From contig JAJPHS010000116.1 in the NCBI GenBank assembly GCA_021325175.1, positions 1-45,474 on the forward strand: a DNA stretch of 45,474 nt. The letters are read 5' to 3'. This DNA is from Terriglobia bacterium (GTDB lineage: Bacteria > Acidobacteriota > Terriglobia > Bryobacterales > Bryobacteraceae). The notes below the pieces were generated by a model. The model did not search any database. It was given only the letters and a program-made list of their open reading frames with translations, and was not told where the DNA came from. Below, piece by piece: positions 23,948-32,526 of the stretch (position 1 is the stretch's first letter; each line of letters begins with the position of its first letter). The position numbers and the translations under genes were made by a program.

Positions 23948-25768
23948 GTGCCGGCAGGTGTTTCCCCTCTTCTGCAAGACAAAGCTACACAGCTTCGAAT
24001 CGACGCGATCGAAGCCACTTCGCAGGCGGGCAGCGGCCATCCCACCAGTTGCGCCTCCGCCGCGGAGATCATGTCCGCGTTGTTCTTCTCCGTGATGCGA
24101 TACGATCCGCGCAATCCCGCCGATCCGCGCAACGATGTGTTCATTTTGTCGAAAGGCCACGCCGCGCCGATTCTCTACGCGGCCTGGGCCGAAGCCGGTT
24201 TGTTCCCACGCGCGGAGTTGCTGAAGCTGCGGACCTTCGGATCGAAGCTCGAAGGCCATCCGACGCCTCGGCTGCCGTTTGTGCCCGTAGCCACGGGATC
24301 GCTCGGCCAGGGGCTGGCCGCCGGACAGGGCATGGCGCTGGCCGCGAAACTGGACCGGTCGGCGCGCCGCATCTATGTTCTGATGGGCGACGGCGAAACG
24401 GCCGAAGGCTCGGTTTGGGAGGCCGCGCATACCGCCGCGCACTACCGGTTGGATAATTTATGCGCCACCGTCGATATCAATCGCCTCGGCCAGAGTGATG
24501 CGACCATGGAGGGTCACGATATCGACGCCTATCGCCGCCGCTTCGAGGCTTTCGGCTGGAACGCGATCGCCGTGGATGGCCACGATCTGGATGCGCTGCT
24601 GGCGGCCTATCGGCTGGCCGGGGAAACGCGCGATCGCCCCACCGTGGTCCTGGCGCGCACCATCAAAGGCAAAGGAATCGCGGGCCAAGAAGATAAGCCC
24701 GGCTTTCACGGCCGCGCCCTCGATCCGGATGAGGAACGAAAAGTGGTGGCGGAGCTTCGCCGCGAGCTTCCCGGCAACGGCGATTCGTGGCAACCGAACC
24801 TGCCCTCCGGCGCGGCGCCGGTTACCCCAAAACCCACCGCGGCCCCGGATCCCCCCTGGTCGCCGCAGTCCAAACCCGAAGCCACTCGCAAGGCCTTCGG
24901 CGACGCTTTGGCCGCGCTCGGAAAGGCGAATCCGTCGATTGTCGTGCTCGATGGCGACGTGAAAAATTCCACCTACACGGAGGAGTTTCAGCAAGCCGCG
25001 CCGGAACGATTTTTCGAGATGTACATCGCCGAGCAGAACATGATCGGCGCCGCGATGGGCTTCGCGGCCGCGGGAAAAATTCCGTTCGCCTCCACCTTCG
25101 CCTGCTTTCTCACCCGCGCCTACGATTTCCTCCGCATGGCCGCCATCAGCGGATCGAATATCAAGCTGGTGGGCACGCACGCCGGCGTTTCGATCGGCGA
25201 GGATGGTCCGTCGCAGATGGGATTGGAGGATCTGGCGATGACCACCGCGCAGCCGAACTACACCGTACTCTATCCCTCCGACGCGGTGAGCGCGTGGCGC
25301 GCGACGGAGCTGGCGGCGGCGCACAAAGGGCCCGTCTACATCCGCACGAGCCGTCCGAAGACGCCGGTGATCTACGAGCCGGGCGAACGGTTCGAGATCG
25401 GCAAAGCCAAGGTGCTGCGCCGCGGCGATCGCGCGCTGGTGATCGCCGGGGGCGTTACGCTGTTTGAAGCGCTGAAAGCGGCCGACCAATTGAAAAACAT
25501 CTGCGTGGTGGACCTGTTCAGCGTGCAGCCCATCGATCGCGAGACGCTGGCCCAATGCGCGCAGGCTTGCGGCGGCCGCGTCCTCACCGTCGAGGATCAT
25601 TACGCGCACGGCGGAATCGGCGACGCGGTCAGCGAAGCTTTAAATGTGAAGGTTCATCGCCTCGCCGTCCGCGCCATCCCGCGCAGCGGCAAGCCGGAGG
25701 AGTTGCTGGACGGTTTCGGCATCTCCGCGCGAGCGATTCTCACCGCCATCGAGCGCCTGAACGCCTGA
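23948..25768 (+). CDS. tkt: Transketolase, short (animal-like) type
   Basis: A 606-aa single-chain transketolase that moves two-carbon ketol units in the pentose phosphate pathway. It starts at GTG 23948 with a good AAGGAG site. Thiamine diphosphate residues are visible: SGHP (His31), SKGHAAP (His71), GSLGQGLAAGQGMA near 117-130, and the GDGE...N motif beginning at 147. The pyrimidine domain carries the catalytic Glu in YIAEQNMIGAAMGFAAAGK near residue 361. A Pro-rich linker around 275-300 joins the two domains. The length and the LDNLCATVDINRLGQ block match the shorter vertebrate-like class, not the ~660-aa E. coli class. A transaldolase lies 10 kb away. Confidence 0.95.
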   Translation: MPAGVSPLLQDKATQLRIDAIEATSQAGSGHPTSCASAAEIMSALFFSVMRYDPRNPADPRNDVFILSKGHAAPILYAAWAEAGLFPRAELLKLRTFGSKLEGHPTPRLPFVPVATGSLGQGLAAGQGMALAAKLDRSARRIYVLMGDGETAEGSVWEAAHTAAHYRLDNLCATVDINRLGQSDATMEGHDIDAYRRRFEAFGWNAIAVDGHDLDALLAAYRLAGETRDRPTVVLARTIKGKGIAGQEDKPGFHGRALDPDEERKVVAELRRELPGNGDSWQPNLPSGAAPVTPKPTAAPDPPWSPQSKPEATRKAFGDALAALGKANPSIVVLDGDVKNSTYTEEFQQAAPERFFEMYIAEQNMIGAAMGFAAAGKIPFASTFACFLTRAYDFLRMAAISGSNIKLVGTHAGVSIGEDGPSQMGLEDLAMTTAQPNYTVLYPSDAVSAWRATELAAAHKGPVYIRTSRPKTPVIYEPGERFEIGKAKVLRRGDRALVIAGGVTLFEALKAADQLKNICVVDLFSVQPIDRETLAQCAQACGGRVLTVEDHYAHGGIGDAVSEALNVKVHRLAVRAIPRSGKPEELLDGFGISARAILTAIERLNA

Positions 25769-25780
25769 TATTCTTTAAAA

Positions 25781-26362
25781 GTGTTCTCCACCGCCCGGCA
25801 ATCGCTTCCGGCGGCCTGCGCCGACTGCATCGAAACCACGCGTTTCGCGCAAGCGGGCCTCGCGCCGATTCAAAACGCGATGCAGCAGTTCCGCTCCGCC
25901 GAGGGAAAAATCCGCATCGATTTCGGTACCATGTCGATCATCTCCAACCCGCTCACGCAGGCCCGGATGATTCTGGATCACCCGGCGATGGAGGCGCGAA
26001 TCCTGGCCGCTCCACAGCTTCCCCCACTCCCCAACATGGCCGGCGCGCAGCTCCCACACCTGCCGGCGCTGCCGCCCGGATTGCTGCAAATCGCGGCCGC
26101 GGCGGCGATGGCCACGCGGATGGAACAGCTCGGTAAGGCGCTGATCGAGGGTCACGAGGTCCAAGGCATGCGATACGCCTTCGGCGCCGGCGCCGCGCTC
26201 ACCAGTTGGGAGGTATGGACCAGCACCAAACTCGCCCTTCCCGTGCTGACCAAAACCATCGGCCCGTTCGGCGAGCGCGTTTGCGTGTGCAAATGCGCCG
26301 CCGTGCAGACGCCGGCCGTCATGTTCGAGCCGCCCTCGGGTTATAAAATCATTCACTCCTGA
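25781..26362 (+). CDS. Unknown protein with cysteine-rich C-terminus
   Basis: A 193-aa protein from GTG 25781, 12 bases after transketolase. There is no convincing signal peptide. The N-terminus has a CADC motif (residues ~13-16). A Pro/Leu-rich middle (APQLPPLPNMAG) is followed by EGHEVQGMRYAFGAGA, EVWTSTKLALPVLTKTIG and a VCVCKC cluster, ending in FEPPSGYKIIHS. The end resembles DUF4412-like secreted proteins whose last strand reads LFxxPxGYK, but this is by eye only. It could be a shortened member of such a family in which the exported N-terminus was lost or replaced. Confidence 0.65.
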   Translation: MFSTARQSLPAACADCIETTRFAQAGLAPIQNAMQQFRSAEGKIRIDFGTMSIISNPLTQARMILDHPAMEARILAAPQLPPLPNMAGAQLPHLPALPPGLLQIAAAAAMATRMEQLGKALIEGHEVQGMRYAFGAGAALTSWEVWTSTKLALPVLTKTIGPFGERVCVCKCAAVQTPAVMFEPPSGYKIIHS

Positions 26363-26440
26363 TCGTTTTTTCGATTGATCTCCCGCGCCTCATGGTAGAA
26401 TCGAGGTTACTCCCGCCTGGACCGCACGTTTGGTATAGCT

Positions 26441-26818
26441 ATGCCCAATCATCGAATTCTGGCCGTTGTCGAGGACCTTTTCTTCACGGTAAAAATCAAT
26501 GAGTCCGCCAAGCGCGCCGGCATGCCGATTCAGTTCGTCAAGACCGAGCAGGACGCTCTGGCGCAAGCCGCCGACCGCCCGGCTCTGATTATCATTGACC
26601 TGAATCTGGCGCGCATCGATCCGCTGAAGCTGATCGCGGAGTTGAAGGCCAATCCCGAGACTAAGGACATCGGCTTGATCGGTTATCTTTCGCACGTCCA
26701 AGGCGAGCTGAAGCAGAAGGCGCAGGAAGCCGGCTGCGACCGCGTGATGGCCCGTTCCGCGTTTTCACAAAATCTGCCGCAGATCCTGAAGCGCTATTCC
26801 TCCGGCCCGGCATCGTGA
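26441..26818 (+). CDS. Stand-alone, degenerate receiver-domain protein
   Basis: A 125-aa protein with a CheY-like alternation. Strand 1 is ILAVVEDLFF, where the usual acidic pair is reduced to Glu-Asp. The phospho-acceptor position is kept as Asp53 in LIIIDLNLARID. The conserved Thr/Ser position is Ser in GYLSHV. The conserved Lys near the end is replaced in VMARSAFSQNL. Loss of the Lys suggests weak or no phosphorylation-dependent switching, as in pseudo-receivers. There is no output domain and no histidine kinase nearby. Confidence 0.78.
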   Translation: MPNHRILAVVEDLFFTVKINESAKRAGMPIQFVKTEQDALAQAADRPALIIIDLNLARIDPLKLIAELKANPETKDIGLIGYLSHVQGELKQKAQEAGCDRVMARSAFSQNLPQILKRYSSGPAS

Positions 26819-26885
26819 TCGTTTTGCCATTGGAGCAAATGAGCCGGCGCGGCTTTGTTATCCGCGCGGGGCGTTCGCCCGGCTT

Positions 26886-26910
26886 CGTACAAGCGTGCAA
26901 CGTTTGTACG
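26886..26910 (+). other. 10-bp stem hairpin upstream of the DUF3309 gene
   Basis: The arms at 26886-26895 and 26901-26910 pair over ten positions, one of them a G-U wobble, around a 5-base loop (TGCAA). A shorter GGGCGTTCGCCC hairpin sits just before it at 26869-26880. No T run follows either, so a simple rho-independent terminator is unlikely. Possible roles are an mRNA 3' end of the receiver gene, a leader structure for the peptide gene, or an operator. Confidence 0.45.
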
Positions 26911-27009
26911 CGCGGGAACTTCTTACCTGCCCGATCGCCCGTATCTTGAAGGTTTTGTTTGAATCACGCATGGACGCAAACGTGCCAGCCATACTGCGGG
27001 AGGCGATTT

Positions 27010-27165
27010 ATGATCGGGTTGCTGCTACTGGTGGTGCTGATCATCCTGCTTCTCGGGGCTCTTCCCACGTGGCCTTACAGCCGTGAGTGGGGCTATTATC
27101 CGAGCGGCGGAATCGGCACCGTGCTGATTATCGTGATCATTCTCGTTTTGCTCGGCTGGATCTGA
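27010..27165 (+). CDS. DUF3309-type small membrane peptide
   Basis: A 51-aa hydrophobic peptide. Two membrane-prone stretches (IGLLLLVVLIILLLGALP and VLIIVIILVLLGWI) flank a conserved centre, WPYSREWGYYPSGGIG. Length and centre match the DUF3309 family. ATG 27010 follows a GGGAGG site at about 26998-27003. A longer frame from 26959 exists but has no such support. Family members are widespread in proteobacteria and acidobacteria and often appear under stress; function is unknown. The stop abuts the stop of the opposite-strand gene, forming a shared TGATCA. Confidence 0.88.
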   Translation: MIGLLLLVVLIILLLGALPTWPYSREWGYYPSGGIGTVLIIVIILVLLGWI

Positions 27166-29547
27166 TCACTGCCCGGCGGGCGGGATCGAAAGCGCGTTCA
27201 TCAGCATCGCCATCTGATCGGGCGATCCCGTGAATACATTCGCCGGCGAGTGCCGGTAGCCGAGCATCTGCCGGTACATATAATCCTCCAGGCTGGCGTT
27301 AATGCCCCAGCCGGCGAGATATTGCAGGCGCAAATCGCGATCGTGATTGATCTCGGCGCCTTCAAGCCACGGATCCAGATCGCTTTTTTGCGCCGTGTAG
27401 GCGCTCAGCAGATCGATCGCCGAATGGACGCCGATTTCCCACAGCGACTCCGCCACCGGCGCGTAATCCGGCCGCGCCAGGCGATCGCGAACTTCATCCA
27501 GATTGATCTTCAGCGGCTCAGTTTGCCCCATGAAAACCATGTCGTAACCCTGGCCGCTGCGCGTGTTCACCCAGATGGTCGCGTTCGGAAACGCGGCGAA
27601 AAACGTGGCCAGCTCGCTCTTCACCGTCTTCTCGTCGCTTTCATATAACGGAACGTAGAGCGTAAAATACCCGCCCGGATTCAGATGCGCCTTCACCGCC
27701 TCGAAATATTCCCTCGAGTAAAGCGCGGCGGTGCCCTTCACGAAAACATCCAGCGGATCGGAGGCGATGATATCGAACTTCTCCGGCGTGGTCAGAACGA
27801 AATGCCGCGCGTCGTCGTAGACGATCCGCGTTTTCGGATTGTGCAGCACGTCGTAATCCTCGCGCGCGAAAAAGCGGGTGGAGGTCGGCGGGATCACCGG
27901 CTCGATCTCGCAAACGGTGATGTGCTCGATTCCGGGATAGCGCGTGAATGTTCCGGCGGAAACGCCCGCCCCGAATCCGATTCCCAGCACCGATTTCGGA
28001 TTCGCATGCAGCAGCGCCGGCAAATGCCCCACCATTCGCTGGAGCTTCATGTCGTATGGCTCCGTGGTAGCCTCCACGTGGCCGTTGACGTCGACTTCCA
28101 TCGCGCCGTCGTTCCACTGCGTGATCGCGACCGACGAATTGCGGCCCTCCGCCGTGTAGATCAGTTTGGATTGACCGGCATAGATGGCCACGCGGCGTCC
28201 GTAGGCGATCACCTCGCCGGGAATCGGATCGACGAAGGCCACCAGAATCCCGCCGATAACCAGCGCCGCCGTGAATCCCGCCGCGACCGCTTTCGATTTC
28301 AGAAAGGGCGCGAGCACCAGCACCCCACCGGCGATGGCCATCACCAGCAGCACGCGCTGCGAATCCCGCGTCCCGATCCAGGGGATCAGCGCGAGGCTCA
28401 CCACCAGCGCGCCGAGAATCGAGCCGAAGGTATTGGCGGCGTAAATTCCGCCCACGACGCTCGCCGAATCCTCGCCCCGGACCGAGGCGAGCGCCAGCGG
28501 AAAGCTCGCCCCCCACAACAGCGTCGGCGGGAGCAGCGCCCAGATCGTGCGCATCAGATCGATTTGAAAGGTATACCAGGGATTGCGCGCCAGCAGCGGA
28601 TTGATCGGCCAATACGGCAGCGAATCGGCGATCATGAACACGCTCCAGGCGATTGCGCCGATCAAAAAGACCTGGCACCATCCGAAGGCGATTCGCGCGG
28701 CGCGCGCATCCTTCAACGACGATGCGGCCATGGAGCCGAGCCCGCTCCCGATGGCGATGCCGATCAGGAACACCGCGAGAATGATCGAGAACACGTAGAC
28801 GGTCGCGCCCAGCAGCATGCCCATCAGCCGGGTCCACACCACTTCGCCGCCCAGCGCGCAGGCGCCGGAGATCGCGATCGCGGCGTAGATGGTCCACTGC
28901 TTCGAAACCACCTCGCGCGGGCTTTCGCGCCGGACGTACGGTGCGCGTTTGGCCAAGGCCGTAGCCAGCGCGGCCACCGCCATATTAATGAGGAACGCAG
29001 CGATGGTCGCCACATGAGTGTCCCAGATCCGCAGCAGATAGAATCCCGCCCACAGGCAGCCGAAGACCGCGCCGGCGGTATTGGCGCCGTAAAGCATTCC
29101 CCACCAGGACGCTCCATCGGCGGACGATTCCGCCCACATCACAATGGCGGGCAGCGACGCGCCCATGAGGATGGTCGGCGGCAGCAGGCAGATGGCGCAG
29201 ATCAGGCCGCGCAGCAGCATTCCCGGCATTCCGGCCTGCGATCCGGCGATGTAAACGCGATCGATCAGCGGCAACCCCACCAGCACCAGCACGCCGCAGA
29301 CGGCGATGCCGGCCTCCAGCCGCGCGTAAATCTCGAACGGGTGCAGCTTCGTCCGCAGGCGCGGCAGCCACAAGCTGCCGATGCAAAGGCCGCCCATGAA
29401 GGTCGCCAGCAGAATGCCCAGCGAGATCGCGGTCGATCCGATGGCAAGCTGAAGCAACTGATACCAGACAATCTCGTAAATGAGCGCGGCGCAGCCGCTG
29501 GCGCCGGAGAGAAGCAGCAAAAACGGTTTGGTATTGGTCGACTTCAC
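27166..29547 (-). CDS. MFS-like membrane / spermidine-synthase-like fusion protein
   Basis: A 793-aa protein starting at GTG 29547. The N-terminal ~450 residues have about twelve to fourteen hydrophobic helices arranged like an MFS transporter. The cytoplasmic C-terminus has a Rossmann fold like polyamine aminopropyltransferases: SVLGIGFGAGVSAGTF near residue 515, then CEIEPV and VYDDARHFV. The catalytic block usually reads DSSDP or similar; here it is IIASDPLDVF, so the proton-accepting Asp may be missing. I doubt it makes spermidine. Fusions of this kind are common in acidobacteria and remain uncharacterised. It lies 33 bases downstream of ctaA on the same strand. Confidence 0.85.
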   Translation of the reverse strand: MKSTNTKPFLLLLSGASGCAALIYEIVWYQLLQLAIGSTAISLGILLATFMGGLCIGSLWLPRLRTKLHPFEIYARLEAGIAVCGVLVLVGLPLIDRVYIAGSQAGMPGMLLRGLICAICLLPPTILMGASLPAIVMWAESSADGASWWGMLYGANTAGAVFGCLWAGFYLLRIWDTHVATIAAFLINMAVAALATALAKRAPYVRRESPREVVSKQWTIYAAIAISGACALGGEVVWTRLMGMLLGATVYVFSIILAVFLIGIAIGSGLGSMAASSLKDARAARIAFGWCQVFLIGAIAWSVFMIADSLPYWPINPLLARNPWYTFQIDLMRTIWALLPPTLLWGASFPLALASVRGEDSASVVGGIYAANTFGSILGALVVSLALIPWIGTRDSQRVLLVMAIAGGVLVLAPFLKSKAVAAGFTAALVIGGILVAFVDPIPGEVIAYGRRVAIYAGQSKLIYTAEGRNSSVAITQWNDGAMEVDVNGHVEATTEPYDMKLQRMVGHLPALLHANPKSVLGIGFGAGVSAGTFTRYPGIEHITVCEIEPVIPPTSTRFFAREDYDVLHNPKTRIVYDDARHFVLTTPEKFDIIASDPLDVFVKGTAALYSREYFEAVKAHLNPGGYFTLYVPLYESDEKTVKSELATFFAAFPNATIWVNTRSGQGYDMVFMGQTEPLKINLDEVRDRLARPDYAPVAESLWEIGVHSAIDLLSAYTAQKSDLDPWLEGAEINHDRDLRLQYLAGWGINASLEDYMYRQMLGYRHSPANVFTGSPDQMAMLMNALSIPPAGQ

Positions 29548-29580
29548 GGCCCCTCAGTATGACATACGCGCCGCCGAATG

Positions 29581-30483
29581 TCAGAGAACCGGCTGGCGGA
29601 TTTCCGCTTCCATGGCGGCGGCCACCGGCTGCTCCGCCGGCGAGGAGGAAAAAATCACCAGCGCGATCCACAACAGATCGGCCAGCAGCAGATGCACAAG
29701 CTGCATCCATACCGGCGCGAGCAGCTCCAGATTCACCGCGCCCGCCGTCAGTTGCAAGGCGACCAGGATCGCCACGGCCCGGCTCCACGGCCGCCGCGCG
29801 GATAAGGCGAGAATCCCGATATAGGCGCCCGCCGCGACCGCGATCAGCGGATGCCAGATCCGCAGCCGCACCAGCCACGGCGCCGCGCTCGAAAAATCGG
29901 CCGCGATTCCCGCCCGAAGCGATGTGGCGGGGAAAAGCGTATCGCTCAGCGCCGTAATCGCGCCCGTCACCGCGATCGCCAGCGCCGTGGCCAGCGCGCC
30001 GGCCGACTTCGCATCCACGCGCATCGCGCGATGACCCGCGCCCCACCACGCCGTCAGCGCTATCGCCGCCAGCATCAGCAGGGTGTTGATCAGATGCGCC
30101 GACAAGTACACGGCGCGCCCGACCGAGACGTTTTCGCCGGTGTAGCGGAACAGCACCAATCCCGCGCCGAGCAGCGCTTCGCTCAAGATCAACAGCAGCG
30201 AAGCCGCCGCCGCCTTTCGCACCTTCCCGGGCGGGAACGCGCGAAACGCCCAGACCACCAGGCCGATCATCGAGATCAGCGCGAGGGCTGTGGTCGCGCG
30301 ATGGGTAAATTCGATAATGGTGGCGATCGCGGCCGCCTGCGGCGCTATCGCGCCGTTGCACAGCGGCCAACGATCGCCGCATCCTTCGCCCGATCCCGAA
30401 GCTCGCACCAGCGCTCCCCAGGCGATCACCAGAAGGTTGAAGCCCAGCACGGCCCAGGCGTAGCGCGAAAATTTTTTCTCCAC
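29581..30483 (-). CDS. ctaA: Heme A synthase CtaA/Cox15
   Basis: A 300-aa membrane protein with about eight helices that converts heme O to heme A for aa3-type cytochrome oxidase. The start is GTG 30483. The N-terminal loop GSGEGCGDRWPLCNG carries the cysteine pair seen in many CtaA proteins. The four helix histidines are visible in EFTHRATTA, YLSAHLINT, RIWHPLIAV and QLVHLLLADLLW, the pattern needed for two heme sites. Other cytochrome oxidase genes are not in the window. The C-terminal ~15 residues are hydrophilic. Confidence 0.92.
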   Translation of the reverse strand: MEKKFSRYAWAVLGFNLLVIAWGALVRASGSGEGCGDRWPLCNGAIAPQAAAIATIIEFTHRATTALALISMIGLVVWAFRAFPPGKVRKAAAASLLLILSEALLGAGLVLFRYTGENVSVGRAVYLSAHLINTLLMLAAIALTAWWGAGHRAMRVDAKSAGALATALAIAVTGAITALSDTLFPATSLRAGIAADFSSAAPWLVRLRIWHPLIAVAAGAYIGILALSARRPWSRAVAILVALQLTAGAVNLELLAPVWMQLVHLLLADLLWIALVIFSSSPAEQPVAAAMEAEIRQPVL

Positions 30484-30542
30484 GATCCCTTCCGATTATC
30501 TCACCCGCTCTCCCCTTCCGTTGCGGAGCTCAAGCCCGGCCA

Positions 30543-30570
30543 TTGAGCCCGCAAACGACTATGCCATAAT
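30543..30570 (+). promoter_or_regulatory. Candidate sigma-70-type promoter
   Basis: TTGAGC at 30543-30548 and CATAAT at 30565-30570 are separated by 16 bases and match the -35 and -10 consensus at 4 and 5 of 6 positions. Transcription would start near 30577, about ten bases before the TTG start codon of the next gene. Acidobacterial consensus promoters are not well known, so this is a candidate only. Confidence 0.4.
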
Positions 30571-30587
30571 CTTATTGGGCTCATCGC

Positions 30588-32051
30588 TTGGACGACCGAC
30601 CTGTAGTTCTGCTCCTGAACAGGGCGAGGCGAAGGTGTTTCACCAACCTCGTGGTCGAACAGTGCGTCCTGGCGTTGGCCATCGCCGCCGGCGGAACGAT
30701 TCTGCTGCTTCTGGCCGGCACGCAGATCCTTGATTGGTACTGGATCGCTCTTCTGGCCGCCGCGAGCTTCGGCGCCGGCGTCTACCGGCTTCGCAAAACA
30801 ATTCCATCCACCTACCGGCTGGCGCAGCAGATCGACCGCCGCCTGACGCTGGCCGACGCCCTTTCCACGGCGACCCATTTCTCCTCGCCGGACGCTCATG
30901 GCGATCCCGCGATTCGCCGCCGCCAGCATGAGGAGGCCGATGCCATCGCGCGCTCGATCCAGCCGGAAACCGCCGTGCCGTTTCGCCGCCCGCGCTACGC
31001 CTATCACGCCGCCGCGCTGGCCGCCGTCGCCTTCGGAATGTTCGCGCTGCGTTACGCGGTGACGGGCAGCCTGAACCTTCAGCCGTCTCTGGTAAAAATC
31101 GCCTTCGATACCTTCTTCCCGCCGCAAAACCAGATGGCGAAGGCCAAGCAGCCGCGCGACGACCGCAAGCCGCCGCTCGATCAGGGCGATCCCGATTCGA
31201 CGGTGGTCCAAAACGATAAAGCGCCCGATACGCCGCTCGACGCGCAGAATACCCAGGAAGAGAACGATCCCAAGGCCGCCGACACCTCCAAGGAAAACGC
31301 GCAAAAGGGCGACAAGCAGGAGCAGCCGCCGGATCAGGCCGCCGACAGCGCCGACAAAAAAGACGATCAGCCGCAGAACGGCAACGACGCCGATCCGCGA
31401 AATTCACAGCAGAACTCGAAAGACGGCAAGCAGGCGGACAAGCAGGATTCCAAGCAAGGCTCGCAGAGCGAAAACGCCTCGCTGATGGACAAACTGAAGG
31501 ACGCGATGTCCAACATGCTGAACAAAATGAAGTCGCAGCCGAAGGACTCCGATCCGCAGAACGCGCAGACTCAGAAATCGCAGCAGGAAAAATCCAGCCA
31601 GACCGCCAAACAGGGCCAGCAGCAGAAACAAAATTCGTCGGCCGATGCGCAAAGCGATCAGCAGCAGACCAACTCGGGCGACCCCAAGGACTCCTCGGAA
31701 GCCAAGAGCGGCGAAAAATCCTCGGATAAGAATGCCTCGGACGATTCCAAAAGCGGCATCGGCTCGGCCGACGGCGACAAATCGGCCAAGCTGGCCGAAC
31801 AGCTTCAGGCCATGGGCAAGATCAGCGAAATTTTAGGCAAGCGATCCCAGAACGTCAGCGGCGAAGTGATGGTGGAGGTCGGACAGAGCAAGCAGCAGCT
31901 CAAGACTCCATGGGCTCAGAAGCAGGCGCAGCATGCCGAGGCCGGCAGCGAAGTGCAGCGCGATGAAGTCCCGCTGATCTATCAGCAATTCGTGCAGCAA
32001 TACTTCGAAGAGATCCGAAAAACGGCGCCGCCCAAGCCGTCTAAAAATTAG
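30588..32051 (+). CDS. Membrane protein with long low-complexity charged tail
   Basis: A 487-aa protein. TTG 30588 is the first possible start after an in-frame stop at 30567-30569; no strong ribosome site is seen. Two hydrophobic segments occur near residues 24-65 and about 137-160. From about 185 to 400 the chain is almost only Gln, Asp, Lys, Ser, Asn and Ala and is surely disordered. A more conserved C-terminal part includes AKLAEQLQAMGKISEILGKR and, near the end, EVPLIYQQFVQQYFEEIRK. I do not recognise a family; similar proteins sit next to MoxR/DUF58 genes in some acidobacteria, but none are here. Confidence 0.78.
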   Translation: MDDRPVVLLLNRARRRCFTNLVVEQCVLALAIAAGGTILLLLAGTQILDWYWIALLAAASFGAGVYRLRKTIPSTYRLAQQIDRRLTLADALSTATHFSSPDAHGDPAIRRRQHEEADAIARSIQPETAVPFRRPRYAYHAAALAAVAFGMFALRYAVTGSLNLQPSLVKIAFDTFFPPQNQMAKAKQPRDDRKPPLDQGDPDSTVVQNDKAPDTPLDAQNTQEENDPKAADTSKENAQKGDKQEQPPDQAADSADKKDDQPQNGNDADPRNSQQNSKDGKQADKQDSKQGSQSENASLMDKLKDAMSNMLNKMKSQPKDSDPQNAQTQKSQQEKSSQTAKQGQQQKQNSSADAQSDQQQTNSGDPKDSSEAKSGEKSSDKNASDDSKSGIGSADGDKSAKLAEQLQAMGKISEILGKRSQNVSGEVMVEVGQSKQQLKTPWAQKQAQHAEAGSEVQRDEVPLIYQQFVQQYFEEIRKTAPPKPSKN

Positions 32052-32066
32052 ATCGCGATTGACGCC

Positions 32067-32504
32067 CTAAACGCGGAGATAATCCGGCCGCCAGTTTCGA
32101 ATCGATTGTTTAATCGCCTTGGGCTCGAGATTCGCGCCCAGGGTTTTTTCGACCAGATCCGGCAGCTCCGCGTCGGAGGCGAAGCGCAGCGCGATCAACT
32201 GCGCTTCGCTCAACTCCGGAATTCGCGATTTCCACGGCTCCGGCAGCAGCTTTTCCATCCGCAGCCGCTCCTCCAGCCGGATCACCCGATCCTGCACCTT
32301 CAGCGGATACAGCCGGAGCTTGAACAGCGCCACAAAAGCCCAGATCGCCCCTACCACGTGCGCGCCGCTCACCCAGCCCGGGTCTCTCACCAATTCGTAG
32401 ACCGATCCGATCACGATCAGCAGCGCCACCGGCGCGAGGAAGAAATGAAACAGCGGGTCCACCCTCGCGTGATTCTGAAAATTCTGCGTTTTTTGTTGAG
32501 CCAT
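32067..32504 (-). CDS. DUF6526-type small membrane protein
   Basis: A 145-aa protein with N-terminal NFQNHARVDPLFHFFLAP, two membrane helices (LLIVIGSVYELV and VVGAIWAFVALFKL) and a helical C-terminal tail ending in WRPDYLRV. This order (QN-N-H-x-R, two helices, LxALRFASDAELP) matches what I know of the DUF6526 family. GGAGG precedes the start on the minus strand. It is divergent from the secreted hydrolase gene, with 44 bases between the two starts. Function is unknown. Confidence 0.82.
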   Translation of the reverse strand: MAQQKTQNFQNHARVDPLFHFFLAPVALLIVIGSVYELVRDPGWVSGAHVVGAIWAFVALFKLRLYPLKVQDRVIRLEERLRMEKLLPEPWKSRIPELSEAQLIALRFASDAELPDLVEKTLGANLEPKAIKQSIRNWRPDYLRV

Positions 32505-32526
32505 GGGTCTCCTCCGGAATTACGGA

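Noticed and set aside
27685-29562. A 625-codon plus-strand frame opposite the MFS/spermidine-synthase-like gene.
   Set aside because: Very rich in Arg, Gln, His and Asp with no motif; the minus-strand gene has clear family features, so this is a shadow.
28985-30382. A 465-codon minus-strand frame across ctaA and its neighbour.
   Set aside because: Frame-shifted relative to two well-supported genes; composition Gly/Arg-rich without a fold pattern.
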